Source: Copromyces sp. CBS 386.78 (taxonomy: Eukaryota; Ascomycota; Sordariomycetes; Sordariales; Sordariaceae). From it: DNA of 46,388 bases. Both the position numbers and the translations under genes were made by a program. Below the pieces are notes generated by a model, which did not search any database, was not told the DNA's origin, and was given only the letters and a program-made list of their open reading frames with translations. The DNA lies in NCBI GenBank assembly GCA_030685235.1, contig MU839284.1, positions 1 to 46,388 of the forward strand. The letters run 5' to 3'. Position 1 is the stretch's first letter; each line of letters starts with the position of its first letter. Below are positions 35,013 to 45,792 of this stretch, piece after piece.

Positions 35013-37274
35013 TCAACCACCCTCAGTCAACACCCTAGTCCAGTCAAACTTCCTCCACCTCTTCTTGAACCCATCAACCCTCTCGTCCCCTCTCTCCCAC
35101 CTTCCCTGCCTCTTAATAACATCCGGCTCAGCATCCAACATCCCGCCAACGATCTCCCTCGCGAAAAGGTCCCCCCTCGGCCACCTCTCGCTATTCTCCA
35201 CCACATGACCCAACCCCCCATCCAGCCCAAACCACACATGAAAATACGGCATCTCCTTCGCAATGCTCCTCCTAAACGCCTGCTTCCCCATTCCGCCCTC
35301 TCTCGCCGCTTTGCCCGTGTCAATCACCTTCTTATGCTGCGCCCACTCATCATCAGCACTGAGCATTGCCTCCCGGAAGAACGCCGGCGCGGTGTCGCCC
35401 AGGTCCCAGGGGATGGGCACGGCTACCATGGCGGCGTGTAGCCTGCGTCCGGGAGCGGCGGCGTTCTCGTAAAACAAAACCTCGCGGCCTTGTTCGTGAT
35501 ACAGCCGCGTGAGAGACTTTTGGAAGTTGCGGATTTCTTCCCACTCGTCGTCGTCGCACTCTAGTAAATTCGTGCGGTGGCTGATGGGGACGATCAAGGC
35601 GCCACCTTCGGCGCCCGTCAGTTCGGGGGAGGGCGGGAGGGTCAGGTAGACGCGGGTGGCGAGGGAGATGATGGGCGCCACGGGCATGTTCTTGGGAGGG
35701 GGCTGTTCTTCGTGGTGGCACAAGGGACAGGTATCCAGGATCTTGTTGAGTTTTCTGTACTCGGACACGGCCACGTTTTTCAGGGAAGCCTCGTTCTTGT
35801 GCACGCGCTTAGCCAGCTTTGCCGCGTTTTCGTCCAGGTACTCGAGGTCGTTGTCGAACTTGGCGTCTTTGGCGATGCGTTCGGCGAGGCGGAGACCTTC
35901 GCCGCCCGCTTGGCCGCGCGTGCGTCGCTCCTCGCGAACCATGTCGTCGATGGACATGTCTTCGTTTTCGATCACGGTGCCCCGCTCGCGGCCCCGCTTG
36001 GTGTTGGTTACCGCTACTACTTCGCCGCGCGGGCCGGCGAGCATGCGGTTGTGAGAGGCGTCGAGGACGATGGCGGCGCCCGAGACGCTGCCGGCTTGGA
36101 AGGCGTGGCCGGCTTGAAAAGCGGCCATGGCGGCGTTGTACTCCTCTTCGAGCTTGGCGGCTTCGGGCGCCTTGCGGAGCTTGGCTTTCATGAGGGCGGC
36201 GCGCATGCGGTTGAGGCTTGATTGGTCGATGGGAGGCGCCTTTTGTAGTTGGTCCTCGATGACAAGGCCTTGTGCGGGCGGCGGTGAATCATCGCGGTTA
36301 GGGGACTCGGGTTGCCGGGAACGCAGCTTTGCTATGCGCTCTGCGTATAACTCGCCTGTTGGCTTCTCTTTGCCAGCGTAGCCCTCGCCGTACAGCTTCC
36401 TCCTGTCCACCTCGATCTTCTCTTCCCTAGCCTCGTCGAATTCTTCCAGGCTTCCGAACCGTTCGACGGCGACCTCCTCAACTGATTTGCCCGTTTGCTC
36501 GGCCGTATTGTAAACTGCATTCAGCTTGGTCATACGCCATTGCGACCCTTCGTCACCAAATGTGTAGTTGACTTCTCGCTTCCGTGGAGGTTCTTCCCCT
36601 CTCTCAACACCTCGCTCAACCGGCACTGCCCAGTCCGCCATATCAGCTAACCCTCTGTTGACCTCCCTCTCGTGCAAAACCCGTTTCGGCTCTTCCTTCT
36701 TCGGTGACGGGCTCCTCTTCCTGCCTCGTTGAACGTAATCGACATCTATCGCAGATGGAGCTGTCATCCACGAGTCGCGTACGGGCGCCGGCTTGTCAAC
36801 GTCCATGGGGGCCTTCTCCTCGTCCGGCAAGGGGAGGTCCTCTTTGGCGTCTGTCGGTTTGAGGTCTTTCGTGTCCTTGGTGCTGTGTCTGCGATCACTT
36901 CTGTGTTCCCTGTCCTGGTCCTTCTCCCTGTCCCTCGACCGATCCCTGTGTCTGTGCCGGTGTCGCGATTGCTCATCGTGGCGGTCATCGTCACGCGAAT
37001 GGCGCGATCGCTTGTGTCGGTGGCCGTCCTTGTCGTCTTCGTCGTCATCGTGTCGAGATCGATGTGATCGGTGGCGGTCACCGTCCCTGTCTTTTCCCCT
37101 TTTCCTGTCTCTGTCCCTATCCCTGTGTCCATCTTGGTCGCGGTCGCGGTCGCGGTCTGATGATCTGTCACGGCGATGATGTTTGTGCTTGCGTCTTTCT
37201 TCCTTTTCCTTTGCGCGCTCGCGTTCTGCCCTTTCCGCGGCGAGCTGCTTCTCAAAGTCTTCCAAGCTGTCCAT
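35013..37274 (-). CDS. cwf19: CWF19-family spliceosome-associated protein
   Basis: This is an uninterrupted frame of 753 codons. The N-terminus (about 20-150) is dominated by Arg-Asp, His and Lys repeats, an RS/RD-like disordered segment common in splicing factors. The middle region (about 170-500) is helical and charged. The C-terminus carries the paired CwfJ domains: CPLCHHE (near 515) followed by IISLATRVYLTLPP, LIVPISHR, VLFYENAA and MVAVPIPWD, then CwfJ_C_2 with YFHVWFGLDGGLGHVV. Cwf19/CWF19L2 proteins join late or post-catalytic spliceosomes, and related Drn1 aids lariat debranching. The gene lies tail to tail with RRP3, with 261 bases between stops. The ATG at 37274 starts MDSLEDFEKQLAAERAERER, as expected of the family. 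Confidence 0.9.
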   Translation of the reverse strand: MDSLEDFEKQLAAERAERERAKEKEERRKHKHHRRDRSSDRDRDRDQDGHRDRDRDRKRGKDRDGDRHRSHRSRHDDDEDDKDGHRHKRSRHSRDDDRHDEQSRHRHRHRDRSRDREKDQDREHRSDRRHSTKDTKDLKPTDAKEDLPLPDEEKAPMDVDKPAPVRDSWMTAPSAIDVDYVQRGRKRSPSPKKEEPKRVLHEREVNRGLADMADWAVPVERGVERGEEPPRKREVNYTFGDEGSQWRMTKLNAVYNTAEQTGKSVEEVAVERFGSLEEFDEAREEKIEVDRRKLYGEGYAGKEKPTGELYAERIAKLRSRQPESPNRDDSPPPAQGLVIEDQLQKAPPIDQSSLNRMRAALMKAKLRKAPEAAKLEEEYNAAMAAFQAGHAFQAGSVSGAAIVLDASHNRMLAGPRGEVVAVTNTKRGRERGTVIENEDMSIDDMVREERRTRGQAGGEGLRLAERIAKDAKFDNDLEYLDENAAKLAKRVHKNEASLKNVAVSEYRKLNKILDTCPLCHHEEQPPPKNMPVAPIISLATRVYLTLPPSPELTGAEGGALIVPISHRTNLLECDDDEWEEIRNFQKSLTRLYHEQGREVLFYENAAAPGRRLHAAMVAVPIPWDLGDTAPAFFREAMLSADDEWAQHKKVIDTGKAAREGGMGKQAFRRSIAKEMPYFHVWFGLDGGLGHVVENSERWPRGDLFAREIVGGMLDAEPDVIKRQGRWERGDERVDGFKKRWRKFDWTRVLTEGG

Positions 37275-37922
37275 GTTGGAAGATGTCGATTGTGCGCAAT
37301 CGGTTGTTGTTCAGGCAACCTGCCAACTTATGTATGACAAGTTGACGATTGTTGGGTTGAGTCGGAGGCTGCTGCGGTTGAGTGACGTATTTAATTGACA
37401 TGTTAAACCCGCCAATTGATGAAAAGGCTAACATGGAAGGGTAACAACTTTAAGTCCATCTGATTGCGTCCGTTCCTTATCGTTATCAGCAACATCGCTC
37501 CCATCCGATGACATCCCAGGTCTCTATTTCCCTGACCTCTTCGGGTCAAGCTTGTCGCAATATTTCCTATGACCGCGGTGAAAGATGGCAATGCAAACTT
37601 TCGTATTATCATTTTTGAACTCTCCAAATTTCCGCGTTGACAATGAAAAAGGAAGAAAAGAAAAAGAAAAAAAAATTAACGCTGGGAAACCGCTTGGTAA
37701 TGGAAAAGCCCAGATCGCTAGATGTTAATATATGCTCGCTATATGTTCCGCTATATGTTCGCTGTAGATATTCGCTGTTGATATATAAGTATACTCGCTG
37801 TAGTACGCTATAGTGAGTCAACCCGCCATGGGAGAGTGCCCAGGATTTACCCAGACATCTCTCCCATAGAGACCGAAAAGCTGCCCTCGACATGAATCGA
37901 ACGCGTGCCCTTCAGTTTCTTA
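37275..37922. other. Intergenic region at the right RIP boundary
   Basis: It contains the CWF19 promoter, a degenerate tandem repeat (37729-37811), a 9-bp-stem hairpin (37828-37867) and a tRNA-like T-arm on the minus strand (about 37882-37922), described separately. No protein gene is visible. Confidence 0.5.
37729..37811. repeat. Degenerate 12-13 bp tandem repeat
   Basis: Five or six imperfect copies of ATATGTTCGCTGT-like units run in tandem, for example ATATATGCTCGCT, ATATGTTCCGCT, ATATGTTCGCTGT and AGATATTCGCTGT. Confidence 0.65.
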
Positions 37923-40900
37923 GGGCGTGTTCGGCGCCCCGTTTTTGGACCTGGAAATGGGCTTTCGGAAGTTGGATTTCCGCAGGGCTAGATGGCCTGT
38001 TCGGAAATGGATTTTAGCGGCAAATTCCGTTAAATTGTGGGTCCGCTGGTTCGTCGCCAAGACTATTTCCGAAGGCATTTCCAGAACCTGTTCGAATACT
38101 CGGAAATCCAGATTTTGAGATTTCTAGGGTTGAGTACGTAAGTCGATTAGATTATTACATAGATAAATATCGACTAGTATTTATTATTGTAAAATTGTAC
38201 CTTTCCCCCTAATTATATACAACTTTTTTATATTTTCTTATAGCGAAGTAAAACTTTTTTTTTTACCCTAAAATCTACTTTCTTAATTCATTTAATAATA
38301 ATAGCCGAATTTTAAAATAATAATAGCTCTTAATTAAGGGATTCCTAATTATTATTCTAACTTAATTAATATACCCCCCCTTCTATTTAACTTCCTTTTA
38401 TTTAACCCTCTTCTCTTATTCCTTCGATTTATAACCTTATTTAATCCTAATCTTAGTTTTAGTAGTCTAGTAATAAGGGAAGTAAAAATAAAAAGAAAAG
38501 TTAGGTATATATTAACGAATAGGAAATTATATTATTTACCCTTTTTGAAGGGTGTTATTAAAGGTAATTTGACCTCTTAGAACGGTTATAAAAAGTAAAT
38601 ATATAATAATATTATCGATAAATTCGTTAAGTAGTTCGAAAGGGGGCCTAATATAAATTAGGTACGTAATAAGGTCGATTTCTTTTATTAAAAATAATGT
38701 TACTAGGTCTAGTTTAAGAACGTATATATATTTAGATTTGGTTTTGATTTTAATATTGGTACTATTATTGTAACTAACGACGTTTGGGATATTATTATCG
38801 AAGTTAATTATTGGTATTATATAATATAGATTTATAGAAATAATTAATTAGAGGTCTATAAGTATATCTTAGTTTTAAATAGTTTAGAAATAAAGGTTTT
38901 CCCTATTGTAAATTTATAGAGGAAGCGTTTATTAAGGATTGGGGAATTACTAGTAAGTATATTAAAATTGTAGGAGCGTTATTAAATACGAAGGAAGTAG
39001 TTATTGCCCTGCCTATTAATTTTAATTTTAACGAAGAGAGTGATTTAAAGGAGGAGTTCTTTATTTTAATTTATATTTATAATAGAAAGCGGAAGGTAGT
39101 TACTTTTAACGTTAACCCTAAAAAGCGGAAGAAAAAAACTATTAGTAATACTATTGTTGAAGGTATTTATATATTTGCTAAGGCTATATAGGATAATCTT
39201 ACCCTTATTGCGCCCGCGGCTAGTATGTAGTTCGATCGCGCCTTTAAATTGTTTTGCGAAAGTTGGGAGGATAAGGTCGAAGAGGAGGTTATTAAATATA
39301 CGTTTTGTAAATAGGAGGAATCGGATATAAACGTAAAACGGTTTATAAGTTTATCCGATAGTAAGAAGAGGGTATATTTTTATAAGATTAAGAGAAGGAT
39401 TAAGGTTGAAGAATTGAATAGAAGGATGGAGGCGAAAAGGTTAGGGTTGTAAAAAGGAGAGGTTAATAATAGAAATCTCCCTATCGATTTTGCCTTGCAA
39501 TTTAATTTAGTATTGTATTTTAAATTTTAAAATATAAGATATATAGCAATATAGTTTATAGGCTAAGCGGGGGATTTGTAGCGGGATGTGGGGCTACCCT
39601 AGATTTTTATATTTTATTTTTTTAATGTATTTTTTTAATATTGAAACTAAATTATTAAAAAAAATCGTATATATATAAGAAATATATTATTTTAATTGTT
39701 GAATTGAATTGAATCGATATATTTAATCAGTATTAAAATTGCTTTAATTTTGCGGGAGATACAAATATATAAAATAGTATTATGATTTTAGTAAGTGGGG
39801 ATAGTAGGAAATTAAAATAGTACTAGTATAGTTTAATATATTAAATATATTTATTTAAAATTTAAAATATTTTATATACTTTTAGTATTTATATTTAATT
39901 TTAAATATTCGATCTTTTTTATTATATATTTTAGAAAATAAATCTAGCGATTTGAATTTATAATTAGGTAAATACGATTTTACTAAATTTATTCAATTTA
40001 AAGGGTAATCTAGGTATTAGGTATTAGATTATATTATTTATTTAATAATTCTAATTTTGTAAGTTAATTCCCTTCCTCCCTTATCCCCCCCCCCTATTAC
40101 TAAATTAAACTTTCTTAATAATTAGATTTCTATACTTCTCCTTTATTTTTAAACTTTTTATAATAGTTTTTCTATATCCTTCTTATAATATTTAAACGGA
40201 CTGTTACTATATATTTATTCGCGCTACCGTTACGCTTAGTATTTATAAATTTGCCTAACCTTTAATATATATTATTGGCCGTAGGGTCTATAGCGCAAAC
40301 TTACCGCCTCTCGCGTATTGTGATTTTATTTAGAATTATTCTCTTTTTAATTATATAATTATTAAAAATATTAAGAAAGTCGTTATATTCGAATAGCCAA
40401 TTTAAAATCGCTGAAGTCGCGATAATTATTTTTATTTGAATTTCTATAGTTAGGGATAGGGAATATTAGTAAATTTTGAATGTTCCCTTTAACCGACCGA
40501 TAGACTTTTTAATAATAATTTTTTTTTAACTATAATGGAAATTATATAATTTTTTTAGTATTGCGGGTCTTAGCCTAGTTTTAACGGACTTTTATAAATA
40601 ATATTATATATTGCGGTAGGGTATTAGTAGTTTAGAAATATTATTATATTTAACGTCGGCGAGATAATATTATCCTTAAGGGATACGAAATTTACTATCC
40701 TTTTAAGTAAAAGTATTATTTAGGATTCTTATATTGTTAGTAGAGCCTTCCTAGCTAAATATTATAAATAGTAATTACTTAGTAAAATTATATACGATTA
40801 GAGTATTAATCGAGTAATTTCCTTTATAGTTACGCTATAGCTTTACCTTATTATTTAGAAGTCGGACTTCGAAATACGAATTATTAAAAGTATTTAATAC

Positions 40901-41655
40901 TTTTCGAAAGTATAAGAATACCTTCGGATCCTCTTCTATCTAATAAAGTATAATAGGATTAGGAAGTTTAATTTTTCGATTAGTAAGAATTATATAAGGA
41001 TTTAGAATATTATAAAATGCTTTATTATATTTAGTAAGTAAATGTCGTATATAATAAACCGTTCTTTTAATATATTAATTTCGAAATAGTATTTAAATTG
41101 CGGCCGAATATAAAAGTAGCTATTTGAAAGGTTAAGCTTTATACAGTAATAAATAGGAAGATTATTACTTTTTCGTATATAGTTATAGTTCGATTGCCAG
41201 TGAAATTAGTATAGTATTAAAGTTATAAAACTAAGGTATAGAACGTATGCTTTTTTATACGAAGTAATTGTTTGAATTTATTTTTATACTTATTAAATAG
41301 CCGCCTAGTGGTTGCGAGGCTATATTTAAACCCCTTAGCTAAATCGATATTTATAGGGATTTTTGGTTTTAGTAGTATTATACGTATTAAGAGGAAAAGT
41401 AGTATGAATATTATAATCCGCTATTTACGTTTACGGTTATGGTTAACGAAGGTGTTGGTTATAGTAACGAGAAAAAAAGAAGATATATAGTAATAATGAG
41501 GGAGTTACGTGGTCTTAAAATGTGGATTTTGGGGATAAAAAAGGTTAAAAAATAGATTTCCGAATCTATTTCTAGAGGTCTAGAGGTCTGGAAATAAAAC
41601 GTTAGTCTCTATCCCATTGACCCCCGTCGACTCCCTTCAGCGGACCCGCCCCACA
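37923..41655. mobile_element. RIP-degraded PIF/Harbinger DNA transposon
   Basis: The left end is GGGCGTGTTCGG directly after TTA, as expected of Harbinger termini with a TTA/TAA target duplication. On the + strand around 38700-38960, translation gives FGFDFNIG..IVTNDVWDII..YRNN.LEVY, the Myb/SANT-like DNA-binding ORF that accompanies Harbinger transposases. On the minus strand, 41190-41140 reads EKVIIFLFIT and 40780-40570 reads YLA..., then ...IIFLNY.YPTAIYNIIY, mutated forms of the DDE_Tnp_4 FNYRH..LRN.IER region. The two ORFs converge. Stops and Asp/Glu to Asn/Lys changes fit RIP. The right end is diverged; a CGGACCCGCCCC stretch near 41640-41654 is the best candidate and the boundary could be off by 100 bases. 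Confidence 0.7.
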
Positions 41656-44600
41656 TAAAATGTAGGTCTCCCCTCTTCGAACTTTATAAGAGGAGGTCTA
41701 TTACAATTTTGCGTAAAAACGTCGTCGGTTACACTTGTACACATACAAATCGGCCTCGACAATTTTTATTTTATAGTAAATACTTGCAAATATTTTAATA
41801 ACTATATATTGTATTTCAAAACGGTTTATTCGTTGGATATAATATAAGTAGGAATTTCTATATCCTATTTTTTTTTTCCTTATTATAATTTATATTAACC
41901 TTTAATTATCTCCTAAGAGGTTATATCGGTCGGCTATAATAATTACCTTTTAAGAAATAGGTATTATATTTTTATTATTTATAATTTAATTTATTTAAAA
42001 TTTAATAATTATAATAGTTTAATTAAATTTTACCTTCAATAAAATTTTTATTTTTATCCGATATTTTAAAACTAATTCCGACTTTACTACCTCTCCTATA
42101 CTAAATATAATTATATAATAATATATTGCTACTATTATCGAATATACGACTTTAAACGAATATTTAGAATTTTAAATTCGGTTTATTTATATTATCGTTT
42201 AAATTCTCTTCAATCTACGCGCTTAATTAATTTTTAATTAAATTCTTCGTAAGCCTCGCCCTTAGTAAATCGAATATATCCGTTATATTATTTATCGGTA
42301 TAGTAATATAATTTTTATTATTATAATTAATTTTAGTAAAAGTATTGTATTTTAAATAATATTAGTTATTCTTCCTACGCAAGTTACATTATAAATTATA
42401 CTTCTTAATCGCTTTAATTAAAAATAAAAGGATATTATTATAAAATATCCCGGCGTAAAACTCTTATTAATTAATTAAGACTTTTATAAAGTATATAAAT
42501 ATTTCCTATCTTTTTTAATAATTAACAAATATATTTAGACTAATTCTTTATAAGAGTGTATATATTCGGGATATTTTATTTATATTCTCTTCGGACTAAA
42601 ATAAATATTCTACTACCAATTTTTTAAATTCTTTCGTATTCCGGAATTCGCTACCCATATTATATTCGTAGTTATAAACGAACTTTATACTATTTATTAA
42701 TAGCGAAACTTTCGTTTTTAATTCTCCGATCTTTTTAGTTCTATTGGACTCTTCCCTTCTCCGTCCTATAATTTAAGTATATAATAATATTAATTAAAGA
42801 ATTTAAAGTATATATTTGGGAATACGCCGGCTTTTATCTATTCAGGCAATTAATAAACTCGTTTTAGATTATTAAAGCCTCTATTAACCGCCTTAATATT
42901 ATTATTGTTTTTAATTCTATCCCTAAAAATGAAATATAAAATTTCGAACGTTTTAAATTCTTATTTACTCCTACTTCGGATATTATTATCCTAAAGACAA
43001 TTATTTATATCGATAATAAAGATTTAATCGGTAAAACTAGGAAATATTTTATTCGCGCCCTAATTAAATATAATTTCTATAATCGAATTAACGCGCCCTT
43101 AATTATTTAAGTTTATTACTTATACGTCTATCCCCTAGATTAAAACCGCTTTTATCGCTAATTCGTTACCCCTAAATTATAATATCGGATCGTTATATTT
43201 ATAGTAATATTGGGAATAAGTATAAATATATTAAATATAATACGAATCGTATAATACGGCTAGGTTAAGTCTAAAGACGTTATAAATTTATAGTAGCGCT
43301 TCAATTATATTATCCGTAGCGGTAGATAAAATATCGCCTATTTTTTCGCGCCCTATTAGTATTTTAATTAATTTAAGTTCGAATTCGTTAAACCGTCCGT
43401 ACTAATAATATAATTTACCTAATCCTCGTATATATATAAATTTAATTTATTATTTATAATGGATACTTTATATAAAATAATATAATTTTAATTATTTAAA
43501 CGAATTATAAGTATATATTTAATTGAAGATCTAATATACAGTATTTTCCCGTTTAGTAACTTCTATCCGTGGAAATAGACGTAGTATAACCTAAACTATC
43601 GGGCTAAATTTATTAGCGAGTATCCTAATATATACGCGGTCGCTAACGCTATATATTTCCGCGAAACTTTATTTAAAGTCCTATAGGGTAATATCGATTA
43701 TTAGAATTACGTTTAGATATAATATTATAATAAATATAATTATTATTTTAACCGAATAGAGGAATTACTTAGAAAATTAAAAAAGAGGCTTAGTATACCG
43801 ATTCCCGTGAATAAGGTTAGAATATTCTTAATTCGTTTCGAAGATTTTTTTATAGTATATATTATATTTATCTTTATAATTTTAAATATCGATTTTTAAT
43901 TACCTTATTCCATCTTTATACCGCCCGAAATATTTTAATAAATTATATACTTTATAATTAGAAGAGGAAACGCCTTAATATATATTATATTAAATATAAT
44001 AACAAGCGTACTTCTACTACGAGATTAGCGGTATTTAAATTAATATAGTTCTAACTTCGTCGCCGAATATATTAAGTTATATTCGGTCGCTATTATATAA
44101 AATAATAAGCGTAAAAACGCTTATACTATTAATATAGTAGATAATAGAAATAGCGCCGCCTTATTTACTTTAAATATAAATCCTTCGGGATTAGCCCTAT
44201 ATACTATTATAATTTTAATACTTATTAATTTACCTCGATTTATTCGGCGTCCTACTTATAAAAATCGATAATTGAAGCGTAGTAGGTATTAAATCGATTA
44301 ATTATTATAAAAGTCTTTTTTATTATTCTAAATTAGTTTACGTTTTAATAAGAATAATTAGATTTTACTTTCGTTATAATAAAAATGATAAATTTTATAA
44401 TTTACTTAGATTAAAATTATCGATTTACTTCTATATAATTGAAATAGGCTTTAGGATATTAAATAAATTTTATTCTAATTAAAATTATATTACTTTATTC
44501 TTATATAATTAAAATAGGTCTTGGAATACTAAGTAAATTTTATTTTAACTAGAATTATATTACTTTATTCCTATATAAATAAAAAGATTTTAGTATTTTA

Positions 44601-44935
44601 TTTCTATAGGTAGGGTAATATAATTCTAATTTAAATAAAATTTATTCCGTCTCTTTATTCCGGCTAAAATAAAATTTAATAATTTATAAGGTATAACGAA
44701 TATAAATTAATCTAGTTAATTATAGATAGGGTTACCCCCGACGGGGCGTATATAGAATAGATATATTGGTTAAGACTATTAATATACTTTTTTAACCTCG
44801 GGTTTAGATTGCCCGTTTCTAATTCTATAATTTCGTTATCGGGCTTCTAAGCCTTACCCGGGCGGATTGTAAATACTTCGTTCTTAAAATTATCCAGACT
44901 ATTACTATTAATTACTAATTACTTTCTTTATTTAT
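41656..44935 (+). pseudogene. RIP-degraded RecQ/telomere-linked-type helicase relic
   Basis: Translating the + strand, frame jumps allowed, recovers helicase motifs in order: motif I-like IIIKYPGVKLL (about 42434-42468, in place of P-T-G-x-G-K), motif II VVINELYTI (about 42669-42695, Asp to Asn and His to Tyr), motif III WTLPFSVL (about 42744-42768), KTIIYIDNKDLIGKTRKYF (about 42994-43050), motif V/VI-like ILGISINILNIIRIV (about 43207-43252), and a RF...RSGR..IAYFFAPY ending (about 43298-43355). The last part resembles the arginine-finger region of fungal RecQ-like, telomere-linked helicases. The remainder to 44935 is AT-rich with no feature I can name. Whether this was a mobile element, a subtelomeric gene or a duplicated host gene is not clear. 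Confidence 0.6.
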
Positions 44936-44943
44936 ATAGTTAA
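44936..44943 (+). repeat. Target-site duplication, left copy
   Basis: ATAGTTAA directly precedes the left terminal inverted repeat and is repeated exactly at 45785-45792. Confidence 0.9.
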
Positions 44944-45146
44944 GAGCGACTCTACTCGCACCGTCAGAAAACTCTACTCGGACCGTGATCCACTTTTTTC
45001 CTCACACATATCCCTAACCCCCGCGCGGCCACAGATGTCACATGTATTCTTTCGAAAATTTCACTCAGAAATCTGGGCATTACCATTCTTTCATGCGTAA
45101 CATCAGACCGCAGTGCCCAGCCCAGATGTGCACCCCTATATCGCAC

Positions 45147-45182
45147 TTTACAGGGCATTTTACAGGGCACTTTACAGGGCAC
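45147..45182 (+). repeat. Three 12-bp tandem copies inside the MITE
   Basis: TTTACAGGGCAT, TTTACAGGGCAC and TTTACAGGGCAC follow one another without gaps. Confidence 0.9.
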
Positions 45183-45254
45183 TTAGCGGCACGGTCGCAC
45201 ATCGCACGGTCGCACAGTCACACATCGCTCGTCGTTCAATTGAGCGATCAATTG

Positions 45255-45606
45255 AGCGACTGTCACGGCTGTCACAGCTGTCAGCGACTGTCACGGCTGT
45301 CACGGCTGTCAGCAACTATTACAGCTATCACGGCTGTTACGGCTGTTAGCGATTGTCACGGCTGTCAGCGACTATTACGGCTGTTACAGCTGTCACGGCT
45401 GTCACGGCTGTCACGGCTGTCAGCGATTGTCACGGCTGTCAGTGACTGTTACGGCTGTTAGCGATTGGCTGTCAGCGATTGTCACGGCTGTCACGGCTGT
45501 CACGGCTGTCAGCGATTGTCATGGCTGTCAGTGACTGTTACGGCTGTTAGTGATTGGCTGTCAGCGATTGTCACGGCTGTCAGCGACTGTCACGGCTGTT
45601 AGCGAT
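45255..45606 (+). repeat. Minisatellite core of the MITE
   Basis: About 350 bases are built from 9-10 bp words, mainly TGTCACGGC and TGTCAGCGA(C/T), arranged in longer composite units. Most variants are TGTTACGGC and TGTTAGCGA, that is CA to TA changes. Confidence 0.9.
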
Positions 45607-45784
45607 ACGTGTATTGTGCAGGGGTCAAAATGTGTAATAGGTTGAAATCTGGGAGCTTAGCGGTTGCGGTACTAGGAGGATTGGTATTGACGGGGACGGG
45701 GTGGCAGGGTTAGGGATATGTATGGGGGGAAAAAGTGGATCACGGTCCGAGTAGAGTTTTCTGACGGTGCGAGTAGAGTCGCTC

Positions 45785-45792
45785 ATAGTTAA
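45785..45792 (+). repeat. Target-site duplication, right copy
   Basis: ATAGTTAA directly follows the right terminal inverted repeat and matches 44936-44943 exactly. Confidence 0.9.

Larger units (their letters stand above)
44944..45784. mobile_element. Non-autonomous DNA transposon (hAT-like MITE), 841 bp
   Basis: The ends are perfect inverted repeats of 55 bp (44944-44998 and 45730-45784), with imperfect continuation to about 80 bp. Each end holds two direct copies of ACTCTACTCGCACCGT, one base different, spaced by CAGAAA; such subterminal repeats are typical transposase-binding sites. An exact 8-bp duplication flanks the element, which suggests the hAT superfamily, though P or Merlin elements also give 8 bp. 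No transposase is encoded. The element is GC-rich and its ends are identical, while the host DNA on both sides is heavily RIP-mutated, so it inserted after the neighbours were mutated. The core is a minisatellite. ORFs within it are products of the repeat and are not proposed as genes. Confidence 0.88.

Noticed and set aside
36727..37179. Long + frames opposite the CWF19 N-terminus
   Set aside because: They mirror the Arg/Asp/His repeats of the real gene on the other strand.
37828..37900. Dispersed 5S rRNA gene, suggested by CTCTCCCATAGA
   Set aside because: The match to the Neurospora-type 5S core does not extend beyond about 12 bases on either side.
41272..41490. 72-codon + frame in the Harbinger region
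   Set aside because: It is the complement of the degraded transposase N-terminal region in AT-rich DNA; chance frame.
44964..45182. 72-codon minus-strand frame in the left end of the MITE
   Set aside because: It overlaps the terminal inverted repeat and the 12-bp tandem copies and has no recognisable signature.
45042..45461. 139-codon frame in the MITE core
   Set aside because: It is read out of the minisatellite, consists of repeated Ser/Arg/Leu/Ala-type words and has no domain; the repeat explains it.
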